A stretch of 7,915 bases of DNA from an uncultured Eubacteriales bacterium (GTDB lineage: Bacteria > Bacillota > Clostridia > Oscillospirales > CAG-272). The notes beneath the pieces were generated by a model. That model saw nothing but the letters and a program-made list of their open reading frames with translations. It was not told the origin of the DNA and made no database searches. The stretch is from the NCBI GenBank assembly GCA_934526185.1, contig CAKTAA010000101.1, forward strand, positions 1-7,915, written 5' to 3'. Of the stretch, positions 1 through 5,917 are shown piece after piece (position 1 is the first letter of the stretch; each line of letters starts with the position of its first letter). The translations under genes and the position numbers were made by a program.

Positions 1-546
1 GTTGTGTACCGGGAGTTATACGAGACTAACTTAATTGTAAGCGAAGCGGCCGAAAAAATACGGAGCTTGACTGATGAAGATGAATTTATTTACCTCACTC
101 TTGCGCCTCCCGATTTATGGTCGAGGAGACAGGAAACAGGCCGAAGCGTAGCGGACATCTTTTCTGAGCAGGGAATTCCTCTTTCAAAAACATCTAACGA
201 CCGTATTGCAGGGTGGATGGCAATGAAAGAATATTTTAACCCGATAAAAAATGAGTTTGGAGAGTTGGAACCAAAGCTGAAAGCGTTCTCCACTTGTTTT
301 AATCTGAACAGGACAATCCCAATGCTGCGGCATGATGAGAAAAAAGTAAACGATATTTCTACCGAACCGCATGAAATCACACATGCGCCAGACGCATTAA
401 GGTGCTTTTGCGTATATTGGGCCACTGGTGCGGAAACTCCTGCCGGAGAGAAAAAACGGTATACGCCTGATATGCTGGAGGATTATGAAAACGCAAGCGA
501 ACAGGAAAGAGCATATCTGAAAAAGAAATGGGGTGATCCGGCATAG
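1..546 (+). CDS. Terminase large subunit, C-terminal nuclease part (partial at the 5' end)
   Basis: The reading frame is open from base 1, so this is the 3' end of a longer gene and the GTG at base 4 is unlikely to be the true start. The 181 residues fit the RNase H-like nuclease half of a large terminase, the motor that cuts and pumps phage DNA into the prohead. Counting from base 1, a strand ending in LAPPDLW places an aspartate at residue 38, matching the family's second metal-binding acid. HAPDALR at residues 128-134 (Asp131) matches the conserved C-terminal H..DALRY signature holding the last catalytic aspartate, although Cys replaces the usual Tyr after Arg. The ATPase half with its Walker motifs must lie upstream of the window. 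The next gene, the portal, starts inside its stop codon, which is the usual terminase-portal order. The family assignment rests on motifs and context, without a database search. Confidence 0.85.
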   Translation, partial: VVYRELYETNLIVSEAAEKIRSLTDEDEFIYLTLAPPDLWSRRQETGRSVADIFSEQGIPLSKTSNDRIAGWMAMKEYFNPIKNEFGELEPKLKAFSTCFNLNRTIPMLRHDEKKVNDISTEPHEITHAPDALRCFCVYWATGAETPAGEKKRYTPDMLEDYENASEQERAYLKKKWGDPA

Positions 547-2450
547 TGAAGCAGGATGAAAACAAGCTCTCTTATTGGAAGCAGAAACTTTTTGAAAATC
601 TTTCTGAATATCAGGAAGAACGAACGGAAATGACCGATTTTGAAAAGTTGTATGCAGGGACTAGAGAAATTGACCACAGTATTAACAGCAGCTATCAAGG
701 AGCCACAAAAAGGGCCTCTTATGTGAGAAATATTGTAGCTGAACTTGTGGAAGCAATTGTTGACTCGAATATTCCTTCTCCTAAAGTGACTGCTCTTCGG
801 GAAAAGGACCAGAAGCTTGCAAACGTTATAGAGGATTATTTACGAAATGAGCTTGACCGTCTTCCAATGGAAGAGTTAAACGACCAGGATGAACGCACCA
901 CTCCGATTCAAGGGGGGGACTTCTTTCTGGTCGAGTGGGATTCTAAACGCAGAACCCATACTACTGCTGGAGAATTAACGGTTTCCCTTGTGCACCCAAA
1001 ACAGTTTATTCCTCAATCTGGCGTAACAAGAATTGAAGATATGGATTACTTTTTTATTCAGGTTGCAAAGTCAAAGGAATGGATTAAAAAGCAATACGGC
1101 GTAGATGTGGAAAACGAAACGGAGTCAGACCCCGAAATTCGGTCGGGAGAGAAACAAGGCAAAGCGGACGACCTTGTAACGCAAAACATCGCATACTATC
1201 GCAATCGTGATGGAGGCGTGGGAAGATACAGTTGGACAAATGAATATCAGTTGGAAGATATTGAGGATTACCAGGCGAGAAGGGCTTCAAAATGTACAAA
1301 ATGTGGAGCCGAAGGGGCCGGAGTATGCCAGATGTGCGGTGGAAAGACCTTCCAAAAAGAAAAAACTGAATACGAGATTTTGCTAAACGACGTTTATCGG
1401 TCTGACGGGTCTGTCATTCCATGCATACGTCAGGGGGAAGATGGAATTTGGGAACAAGTAAAAATTCCATACTACGAACCGAAACGGTACCCCTTTGTAT
1501 GCCGTAAAAATGTTTCGCTGTTTGGGAAACTGCTGGGGGATTCGGACGTTGGGAAAATCAGAGACCAGCAAAACATGATTAAAAAGCTCGGTACAAAAAT
1601 TGAAGAAAAACTGCTTACGGGCGGGAGCATTTTAACAAAGCCCAGTACGGTTAAAGTCAAGTTGACAGATGAAGAATTCCGGGTTGCGAATGTAGAAGAC
1701 GCAGCGCAGAAAAGCTTAATTGACGTTATTAATCTTCAAGCAAATGTTCAAAATGATGTAGCATATATGGAAAACGTATATGAATCAGCGCGTAACACTA
1801 TCGGAGTGACGGATTCTTTCCAGGGCAGAAAGGACACGACCGCTACTTCTGGAACGGCAAAACAGTTCGCAGCGGCGCAGACTGCTGGGCGGCTGGAATC
1901 CAAACGGGTAATGAAAAACGCGGCGTATTCTGCTTTGTTTGAGTTGATGTTCCAGTTTTTGCTGGCGTATTCTGATGAGCCGAGACAAGTAGTTTCGAAA
2001 AACAGAAGCGGCGGGGTGGAGTACAGCTCCTTTAATCGATACGATTTTTTGGAGCAGGACGAAGCGGGAGAATGGTATTGGAACGACCGATTTATGTTCA
2101 GCTGCGATCCCACTTCTCCTCTTGCCAACAACCGGGAAGCAATGTGGCAGGAAACCAGAATGAACTTACAAACGGGCGCGTTCGGAGACCCGACCAATTT
2201 ACAAACGTTGATTTTATTCTGGACGAAAATGGAACTCCTGCATTATCCGGGCGCCTCGGATACTAGGGCGTTCCTTGAAAAGCAATGGCAGGAACAGCAG
2301 GCCATGATGATGCAACAATCACAAATGCAGCAATTGACGCAACCAGTTCAACCGTTAGATGTTGTTGGAAATTTTCCATCATATAACCAACTTTCCACGA
2401 TTAGCGACACAGAAGGATATTCTGGCGGCTCATCTATGATTAAAACGTGA
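546..2450 (+). CDS. Phage portal protein with internal zinc-ribbon-like insert
   Basis: This 634-aa protein is called as the portal, the dodecameric ring at one capsid vertex through which DNA enters and leaves and on which terminase and connector proteins dock. Support comes from its position between terminase and scaffold, its length, and its fold pattern: a helical N-terminus (about residues 1-110), a mixed region of hydrophobic beta segments, a helical stretch with DVGKIRDQQNMIKKLG around residues 335-350 typical of portal stem regions, and a Gln/Met-rich C-terminal tail at about 578-605. The size is closer to P22-type portals than to shorter HK97-type ones. Residues 250-264 contain CX2C-X7-CX2C, a zinc-ribbon-like knuckle that is not part of a classical portal. 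The start is GTG at 546-548, sharing its first G with the terminase TAG, with a weak GGGGTG ribosome site; translational coupling is likely. A G7 run at 912-918 is in frame. Confidence 0.85.
   Translation: MKQDENKLSYWKQKLFENLSEYQEERTEMTDFEKLYAGTREIDHSINSSYQGATKRASYVRNIVAELVEAIVDSNIPSPKVTALREKDQKLANVIEDYLRNELDRLPMEELNDQDERTTPIQGGDFFLVEWDSKRRTHTTAGELTVSLVHPKQFIPQSGVTRIEDMDYFFIQVAKSKEWIKKQYGVDVENETESDPEIRSGEKQGKADDLVTQNIAYYRNRDGGVGRYSWTNEYQLEDIEDYQARRASKCTKCGAEGAGVCQMCGGKTFQKEKTEYEILLNDVYRSDGSVIPCIRQGEDGIWEQVKIPYYEPKRYPFVCRKNVSLFGKLLGDSDVGKIRDQQNMIKKLGTKIEEKLLTGGSILTKPSTVKVKLTDEEFRVANVEDAAQKSLIDVINLQANVQNDVAYMENVYESARNTIGVTDSFQGRKDTTATSGTAKQFAAAQTAGRLESKRVMKNAAYSALFELMFQFLLAYSDEPRQVVSKNRSGGVEYSSFNRYDFLEQDEAGEWYWNDRFMFSCDPTSPLANNREAMWQETRMNLQTGAFGDPTNLQTLILFWTKMELLHYPGASDTRAFLEKQWQEQQAMMMQQSQMQQLTQPVQPLDVVGNFPSYNQLSTISDTEGYSGGSSMIKT
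1293..1337 (+). other. Four-cysteine zinc-ribbon-like motif inside the portal
   Basis: Codons for Cys250, Cys253, Cys261 and Cys264 of the portal form CX2C-X7-CX2C with glycines next to the second and fourth cysteines, the usual geometry of zinc-binding knuckles. The surrounding residues are charged and hydrophilic, which suggests a surface loop inserted between portal secondary-structure elements. Metal binding is inferred from the spacing alone. Confidence 0.75.
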
Positions 2451-2466
2451 TAAAAAAGATAGAAGC

Positions 2467-2472
2467 AGGTGA
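2467..2472 (+). promoter_or_regulatory. Ribosome binding site that favours ATG 2477 for the zinc-ribbon miniprotein
   Basis: AGGTGA lies 4 bases before ATG 2477. The alternative GTG at 2447, which overlaps the portal stop codon, has no convincing Shine-Dalgarno sequence, so the ATG is preferred. The upstream GTG remains possible through translational coupling with the portal. Confidence 0.6.
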
Positions 2473-2476
2473 TGAA

Positions 2477-2662
2477 ATGGAGGAGCGCTGTCCTGAATGC
2501 GGAGAAATAAAAAAAATTATTTCATCTAAGGTTACAGTGGAAGATGGGATTGCCTACCGCACGTTCTTTCGCGGGTGTTTAAACAAAGAATGTAAAAAAT
2601 TCAAAGAAACAACTGCAGAAGATAAAGTTCAAATTTCTGAACGAAAGGAGGACACAGCATGA
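2477..2662 (+). CDS. Zinc-ribbon-like miniprotein
   Basis: This 61-aa protein begins MEERCPEC and has two cysteine pairs, Cys5/Cys8 (CPEC) and Cys34/Cys39 (CLNKEC), separated by 25 residues that look like two beta strands. That is the pattern of a small zinc ribbon. The remainder is lysine- and glutamate-rich and probably disordered at the C-terminus. The gene sits between portal and scaffold, so it may be a minor morphogenesis factor, a chaperone for portal or capsid assembly, or a nucleic-acid-binding accessory protein; the sequence does not decide. Starting at the GTG at 2447 instead would add ten residues and overlap the portal by four bases. The stop codon overlaps the start of the next gene (ATGA), pointing to coupled translation. 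No specific family is recognised. Confidence 0.7.
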   Translation: MEERCPECGEIKKIISSKVTVEDGIAYRTFFRGCLNKECKKFKETTAEDKVQISERKEDTA

Positions 2663-2793
2663 AAAACGGAAGCTACGCCGGGAGAATTAAAAACAAAGGT
2701 TCTCAGGAAGTAAAAGCTCCTTTTCAACAGCAAGGAACCAAAAAAGGCATTGTAAAAAAAGGCGGAGACTTAAGAACCAAAGGCGGGAAATAA
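2659..2793 (+). CDS. Very basic 44-aa miniprotein
   Basis: A short frame of 44 codons begins with MKNGSYAGRIKNKG and ends with DLRTKGGK. It has 12 Lys or Arg residues against one Glu and one Asp, is rich in glycine, and has no hydrophobic core, so it is probably disordered and able to bind DNA or acidic protein surfaces. It is supported as a real gene by a near-consensus AAGGAGG at 2645-2651, seven bases before the ATG, and by its four-base ATGA overlap with the preceding stop codon. Its place between portal and scaffold suggests a minor virion or assembly protein, but no function can be assigned from sequence. It would be missed by gene callers with a length cut-off. Confidence 0.75.
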   Translation: MKNGSYAGRIKNKGSQEVKAPFQQQGTKKGIVKKGGDLRTKGGK

Positions 2794-2884
2794 GCAATGC
2801 CGTCTTAATGAAGCGTTATTTTCCGTAAAACAGGTGCCGTTTATGAATCGCAGGGCAACAGCGTAAAAATGCCGGGAGGAACAT
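2794..2884 (+). other. Short gap with the scaffold ribosome site and a protein-like but start-less frame
   Basis: This 91-base gap separates the basic miniprotein from the scaffold gene. It ends with GGGAGGA (2874-2880), four bases before the scaffold ATG. In the frame of the miniprotein, after stop codons at 2791, 2806 and 2809, codons from 2812 to 2907 read without interruption and look protein-like (VIFRKTGAVYESQGNSVKM followed by PGGTYGRPISWI). No ATG or GTG with a ribosome site starts this frame until ATG 2869. It may be a gene remnant or chance. No convincing promoter or terminator was seen. Confidence 0.4.
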
Positions 2885-3745
2885 ATGGGAGACCAATCAG
2901 TTGGATTTGATGGAGAATCCATTACGATAATAGACAATCAGGAAGCACAACAGGAACCATCTGTCTCACAGACAGAGGAAGGCGCAAACGGAGCTGGAGA
3001 CGCTGAACAGCAACCTGTTGAGGAACTTAAAAAACAGTCTGATGAAGAAAATCGTAAATACGCTGCAGTGCGCCGAGATGCACAAGAAAAAGAGCGCAAA
3101 CGATACGAAGGGCAGTTGCAGCGTGAAAAAGACGCTTTTTATGCTAGGGAGTATTCAGGAGTAGTCAACCCGTACAATAACAGGCCAATTCAGACAGAAG
3201 CGGACTTTCTTGCATATAAAGCGGCTTATGAAGCGGAAGAACGAGAGCAAAAGCTTAGCAAGGCGGGGTTGGATGCAAGCACCATTCAGGCAATTGTAGA
3301 ACAAAGCCCTACTATGCAAGCCGCAAGAAGACTTTTGGAAGATGCAAACAGGCAAAAGGAAATTGCACAACAGCAACAGGTAGATTCTTTTATAGAATCT
3401 CAGTTTTCTGAACTCCACAGACGATTCCATGATGCAGAAAAGAACTTGCAGGAGCTTTCGGAATCTAAAAATGGACGTGAAATAATTGGGCTTTGGTCCA
3501 AGGGCGTACCGCTTGTACAAGCATATGCTGCGGTTAGTTTCGACGAACTAACTGCAAAAGCTGTTTTGTCTGCAAAACAAGCAGCTCTTAACAATCTTTC
3601 AGGTAAAGAACATTTGGTCAGCACAATTGGAACTGCCGGAGAGGATGTTCAAGTGCCATCGGATGTCATGCAAATGTACAAAACGCTCATGCCTAAAGCC
3701 TCTGAATCAGAAATTAAGCAGCACTATCAAAAACATCATAAGTAA
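2885..3745 (+). CDS. Capsid scaffolding protein
   Basis: This 286-aa protein is called as the internal scaffold that directs coat subunits to form a correctly sized prohead and then leaves or is degraded. It is almost entirely hydrophilic and helical: an acidic, Gln/Glu-rich N-terminus (1-45), a strongly charged coiled-coil stretch (about 46-90), a short NPYNNRPIQTEADF segment starting at Asn95, a second charged Gln-rich helical region (about 115-200), and a basic C-terminus starting MYKTLMPKASESE at residue 264. A basic helical C-terminus binds the coat in P22-type scaffolds; extending that role here is inference. Length is near the roughly 300 residues of P22 gp8. Its location just before the decoration and major capsid genes is the standard scaffold position. 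There is no serine-protease motif, so it does not look like a scaffold-protease fusion. The start has GGGAGGA four bases upstream. Confidence 0.85.
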   Translation: MGDQSVGFDGESITIIDNQEAQQEPSVSQTEEGANGAGDAEQQPVEELKKQSDEENRKYAAVRRDAQEKERKRYEGQLQREKDAFYAREYSGVVNPYNNRPIQTEADFLAYKAAYEAEEREQKLSKAGLDASTIQAIVEQSPTMQAARRLLEDANRQKEIAQQQQVDSFIESQFSELHRRFHDAEKNLQELSESKNGREIIGLWSKGVPLVQAYAAVSFDELTAKAVLSAKQAALNNLSGKEHLVSTIGTAGEDVQVPSDVMQMYKTLMPKASESEIKQHYQKHHK

Positions 3746-3763
3746 AAGAATTGGAGGAAAAAA

Positions 3764-4150
3764 ATGGCGTTTAAATTATGCCAAAGCGATATTTACAGTA
3801 CTTACCCGCTGGAATACCTTCTCCCTACTGCCAACGAAGCGTTTGAAGTCGGGGAAGCTTGCGTGTTATCTGGCGGAAAATTGACAAAATGTGGCGCAGC
3901 TGTCGTTCCCGCTTACATCACAATGGGAAAAACTGCCGCAGGCGCGGACAAGGTCCCCTGTATTCGAGTACAGAAAACGCAGGTGTTTGAAACCACATTT
4001 TCCGCAGCTCCTACTGATTTGACAGCGGGAAACAAAGTAACTTTGCACACAGATGGATTGCAGGTTACGGCTACTACCACAAGCGGGGTAGCGGAGATAG
4101 TGGAAATCGGCGGTACTGCTGCTGGAAGTATGGCGAAGGTCCGGTTTTAA
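3764..4150 (+). CDS. Putative capsid decoration (head stabilisation) protein
   Basis: This 128-aa protein has no charged coiled coil. It is rich in Gly, Ala, Thr and Val in alternating patterns typical of beta sheets (for example VGEACVLSGGKL and NKVTLHTDGLQVTATTTSG). Size, composition and location immediately upstream of the major capsid gene fit decoration proteins of the lambda gpD or P21 SHP type, which bind the outside of the expanded shell and lock it. The match is by architecture; no diagnostic motif is visible. GGAGG at 3753-3757 lies six bases before the ATG, a strong ribosome site consistent with a protein needed in hundreds of copies. The gap to the scaffold is 18 bases and to the capsid gene 16 bases, so the three are co-transcribed. 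A minor head protein of another kind is the alternative. Confidence 0.65.
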   Translation: MAFKLCQSDIYSTYPLEYLLPTANEAFEVGEACVLSGGKLTKCGAAVVPAYITMGKTAAGADKVPCIRVQKTQVFETTFSAAPTDLTAGNKVTLHTDGLQVTATTTSGVAEIVEIGGTAAGSMAKVRF

Positions 4151-4157
4151 GGAGGGG
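4149..4157 (+). promoter_or_regulatory. Ribosome binding site of the major capsid gene, fused to the preceding stop codon
   Basis: The last two bases of the decoration gene's TAA form the start of AAGGAGGGG, a near-perfect Shine-Dalgarno sequence. The ATG follows about nine bases later after an A-rich spacer. Ribosomes finishing the decoration gene end on the capsid ribosome site, which favours coupled high-level translation. Confidence 0.7.
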
Positions 4158-4166
4158 ATAGAATAA

Positions 4167-5168
4167 ATGGCAGGAATTACTTTTTCTAAAGCAAGCAACC
4201 TGAATGATTCGATTTACGGCAAAAGTCAAGAGCCGATTATGATGTTTATAGAGAGAAAAGCGGAAGCTTTTGAAGATGCTTCCATCTCTGACAAAATTTT
4301 TTCACACAAAAAGTCTAAGAACTTCGGTGAGAAGATTACCTCTATGACTTCTATGGATGGGTTTTCTCCTGTTGGGGAGGGCGGCGCATATCCAAACGAT
4401 GAGATGCAGGAAGGATATAGTAAATTTTTAGAGCATGTCACTTGGAAAGATCGCTTTACTATCACGCGAGAGATGATGGATGATTCTAAATTGTTGGATT
4501 TGAATCGTAAACCAGAATCGTTTGTAACTGGTTATTACCGTACACGGGAACAGTACGCTGCAGCATTGCTTGCAGGCGCAATCACTGGTACTAGTGTGAA
4601 CTATAGAGGTAGCGCATTTTCTACTACCTGTTCTGATGGAAAGTCTCTGTTTGACACAGGCCATCCAGCAAAGGTAAAGGGAAATGTCCAATCTAATAAA
4701 TTTTCCAACGCCTTTTCAGCAGATGCGTTGAACATGGTGGAGTGCGCCATGCAGGATTTCAGAGACGACAACAAAAACGTGTTGGCGATTTCCCCGGATA
4801 CAATTGTAATTCCGAACTTGCACAGTTTGAAGAAGGATGTGTTTGCTGCAATCGGCGCGGATAAAGATCCGGCTACTTCCAACAATGGCTTTAACTATCA
4901 GTTCGGACGCTGGAACGTAATTGTGTGGCAATATCTCAATCAGTTTATTACTGCAAACACTTCGCCATGGATTTTAATGGACTCTAGGTATTCAGAGGCA
5001 AACGGCGGCGCGATATGGCTTGACCGCGTCCCGCTAGAAGTAAAAAGCTGGATTGACTACAATAATGACAATAACGTGTGGAACGGGTATTCTCGTTTTG
5101 TAGCTGGTTTTGGAGATTGGCGGTTCGCAGCGGTAGGCGGTGTTACTGGGGGAACCACGCTCTCTTAA
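4167..5168 (+). CDS. Major capsid protein, Mu gpT-like
   Basis: This 333-aa protein is called as the coat subunit that builds the icosahedral shell. Its sequence resembles the Mu gpT-like branch of HK97-fold capsid proteins: a central DGKSLFDTGHP motif (residues 157-167), which corresponds to the family's D...LFxTxHP segment, followed by a helix with MVECAMQDFRDDN and then DTIVIPN at 211-217, the strand-and-turn that precedes the axial domain. The C-terminus contains WIDYNNDNNVWNGYSRFVAGFGDW, quoted here only in part as a pattern of aromatic and Asn/Gly residues. Length is close to that of gpT-type coats (about 300), and there is no long N-terminal delta domain, consistent with a separate scaffold gene. 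It follows the scaffold and decoration genes directly and is followed by a hairpin terminator. The function is secure; the family assignment is somewhat less so. Confidence 0.88.
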   Translation: MAGITFSKASNLNDSIYGKSQEPIMMFIERKAEAFEDASISDKIFSHKKSKNFGEKITSMTSMDGFSPVGEGGAYPNDEMQEGYSKFLEHVTWKDRFTITREMMDDSKLLDLNRKPESFVTGYYRTREQYAAALLAGAITGTSVNYRGSAFSTTCSDGKSLFDTGHPAKVKGNVQSNKFSNAFSADALNMVECAMQDFRDDNKNVLAISPDTIVIPNLHSLKKDVFAAIGADKDPATSNNGFNYQFGRWNVIVWQYLNQFITANTSPWILMDSRYSEANGGAIWLDRVPLEVKSWIDYNNDNNVWNGYSRFVAGFGDWRFAAVGGVTGGTTLS

Positions 5169-5182
5169 AGCGTGAAAGGAGG

Positions 5183-5218
5183 AAAAGGGGGAAGACGGAA
5201 TTCGTTTTCTCCCTTTTT
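5183..5218 (+). terminator. Rho-independent terminator-like hairpin after the major capsid gene
   Basis: Bases 5183-5196 pair with 5204-5217 to form a 14-base-pair stem with two G-T wobbles and the 7-base loop GGAATTC. The A-rich foot of the stem pairs with TTTTT at 5214-5218, so the T-run both closes the stem and acts as the U-tract. It begins 14 bases after the capsid stop codon. Because the same-strand gene at 5272 follows without a clear promoter, the hairpin probably acts as a partial terminator or an mRNA 3'-end stabiliser for the capsid messages. Confidence 0.75.
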
Positions 5219-5257
5219 GTGCTAGTAACAAATATCAGATAAAACGTTATATACAAA

Positions 5258-5265
5258 AAGGGGGA
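5258..5265 (+). promoter_or_regulatory. Ribosome binding site that supports the TTG start of the connector gene
   Basis: AAGGGGG at 5259-5265 lies six to seven bases before TTG 5272. An ATG at 5277 is in another frame, and the first in-frame ATG is well inside the protein, so TTG is the best start. Confidence 0.6.
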
Positions 5266-5271
5266 TAAAAA

Positions 5272-5916
5272 TTGACATGGGGCGATTGTAAGCTAATTGC
5301 GCTTCAAAGAATGTTTTCTGTTACAACAAGCGATATTCCTACTGACTCTACTACTATGGAATATATTTATGCTATGCCGGGAGCGGCAAATGAAGCGTTG
5401 GCTCTTCTTTCCACAGCGGGAAGGTATATTGTGAAATCCGTTCAATTCTCTTTTTCTGAACCCATTATAGGAACGGATGGAAAAGAAATTCAAATTCCTT
5501 TATCAGGCTTGGTTCATCTCCCTTTAAGCAAACTAACAGACGATTTCTATTTACTTGATGAGGATCAACTATATTATGAAGAGGGAGATTCCTTTTATTC
5601 AGTTACAGATTTCAATATGGAAGGAGAGGATATCCTTCTGCTTCCAAGGTCTGCGGGAGGCACTTTTACAGCGTATTATTTTGCTTATCCTCCTGAGATT
5701 ACACAAAGCACAAACGACAATTACGAACTTCCTCTTTTGCCGGAAGTTGCGGTTTTGGTTCCGTTATACATTGGCTCTCAACTGTACAAGGAAGACGACG
5801 TTTCTATTGCAGCGCAGCTAAGAAACGAATTCGAGGTAGGACGGGAAGAACTAAAAAATCGAATGAAAAACCGCTCTGGCGTGGTATCTTTCAGAAGTGT
5901 AACGGGGTGGATATAG
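5272..5916 (+). CDS. Putative head-tail connector (adaptor) protein
   Basis: This 214-aa protein starts MTWGDCKLIALQRMFS, a short helical opening like those of phage head-completion adaptors. It continues with predicted helices and several hydrophobic strands (for example LLLPRSAGGTFTAYYFAYPP), then LPEVAVLVPLYIGSQLYKEDD and a charged C-terminal helix ending in a beta turn. The helix-rich body near ALVPLYIGSQLYKEDD, where connector families carry a long helix, and the position just after the major capsid gene fit an adaptor that binds under the portal and continues the DNA channel toward the tail, as gp4 does in P22 or gp6 in HK97-like phages. The match is by position and general pattern only. 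The TTG start and the terminator-like hairpin upstream suggest lower expression than the capsid gene, as expected for a protein present in about a dozen copies. Confidence 0.6.
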   Translation: MTWGDCKLIALQRMFSVTTSDIPTDSTTMEYIYAMPGAANEALALLSTAGRYIVKSVQFSFSEPIIGTDGKEIQIPLSGLVHLPLSKLTDDFYLLDEDQLYYEEGDSFYSVTDFNMEGEDILLLPRSAGGTFTAYYFAYPPEITQSTNDNYELPLLPEVAVLVPLYIGSQLYKEDDVSIAAQLRNEFEVGREELKNRMKNRSGVVSFRSVTGWI

Positions 5917-5917
5917 A

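Noticed and set aside
4..6. GTG as the start of a complete 180-aa gene
   Set aside because: The frame is already open at base 1, no ribosome site can be seen, and the protein is only the nuclease end of a terminase, so the gene is cut by the window edge.
912..918. Run of seven G in the portal gene as a possible phase-variation or frameshift site
   Set aside because: The portal frame is intact through it. No alternative product is apparent in the shifted frames, and one such run is expected by chance.
1748..2197. Long open frame of 149 codons on the - strand inside the portal
   Set aside because: It lies wholly inside a well-supported gene on the + strand. Its translation has low-complexity, unlikely composition, and no ribosome site was seen.
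2072..2266. Frame of 64 codons on the + strand inside the portal
   Set aside because: It is an out-of-frame shadow of the portal without a ribosome site.
3627..3884. Frame of 85 codons overlapping the scaffold end and the decoration start
   Set aside because: It crosses the ribosome site and start of the decoration gene in another frame and has no ribosome site of its own, so it is a shadow.
5272..5277. TTGACA, a perfect -35 promoter box
   Set aside because: It coincides with the start codon of the connector gene, and no acceptable -10 box is found 16-18 bases downstream (bases near 5295 read AATTGC).
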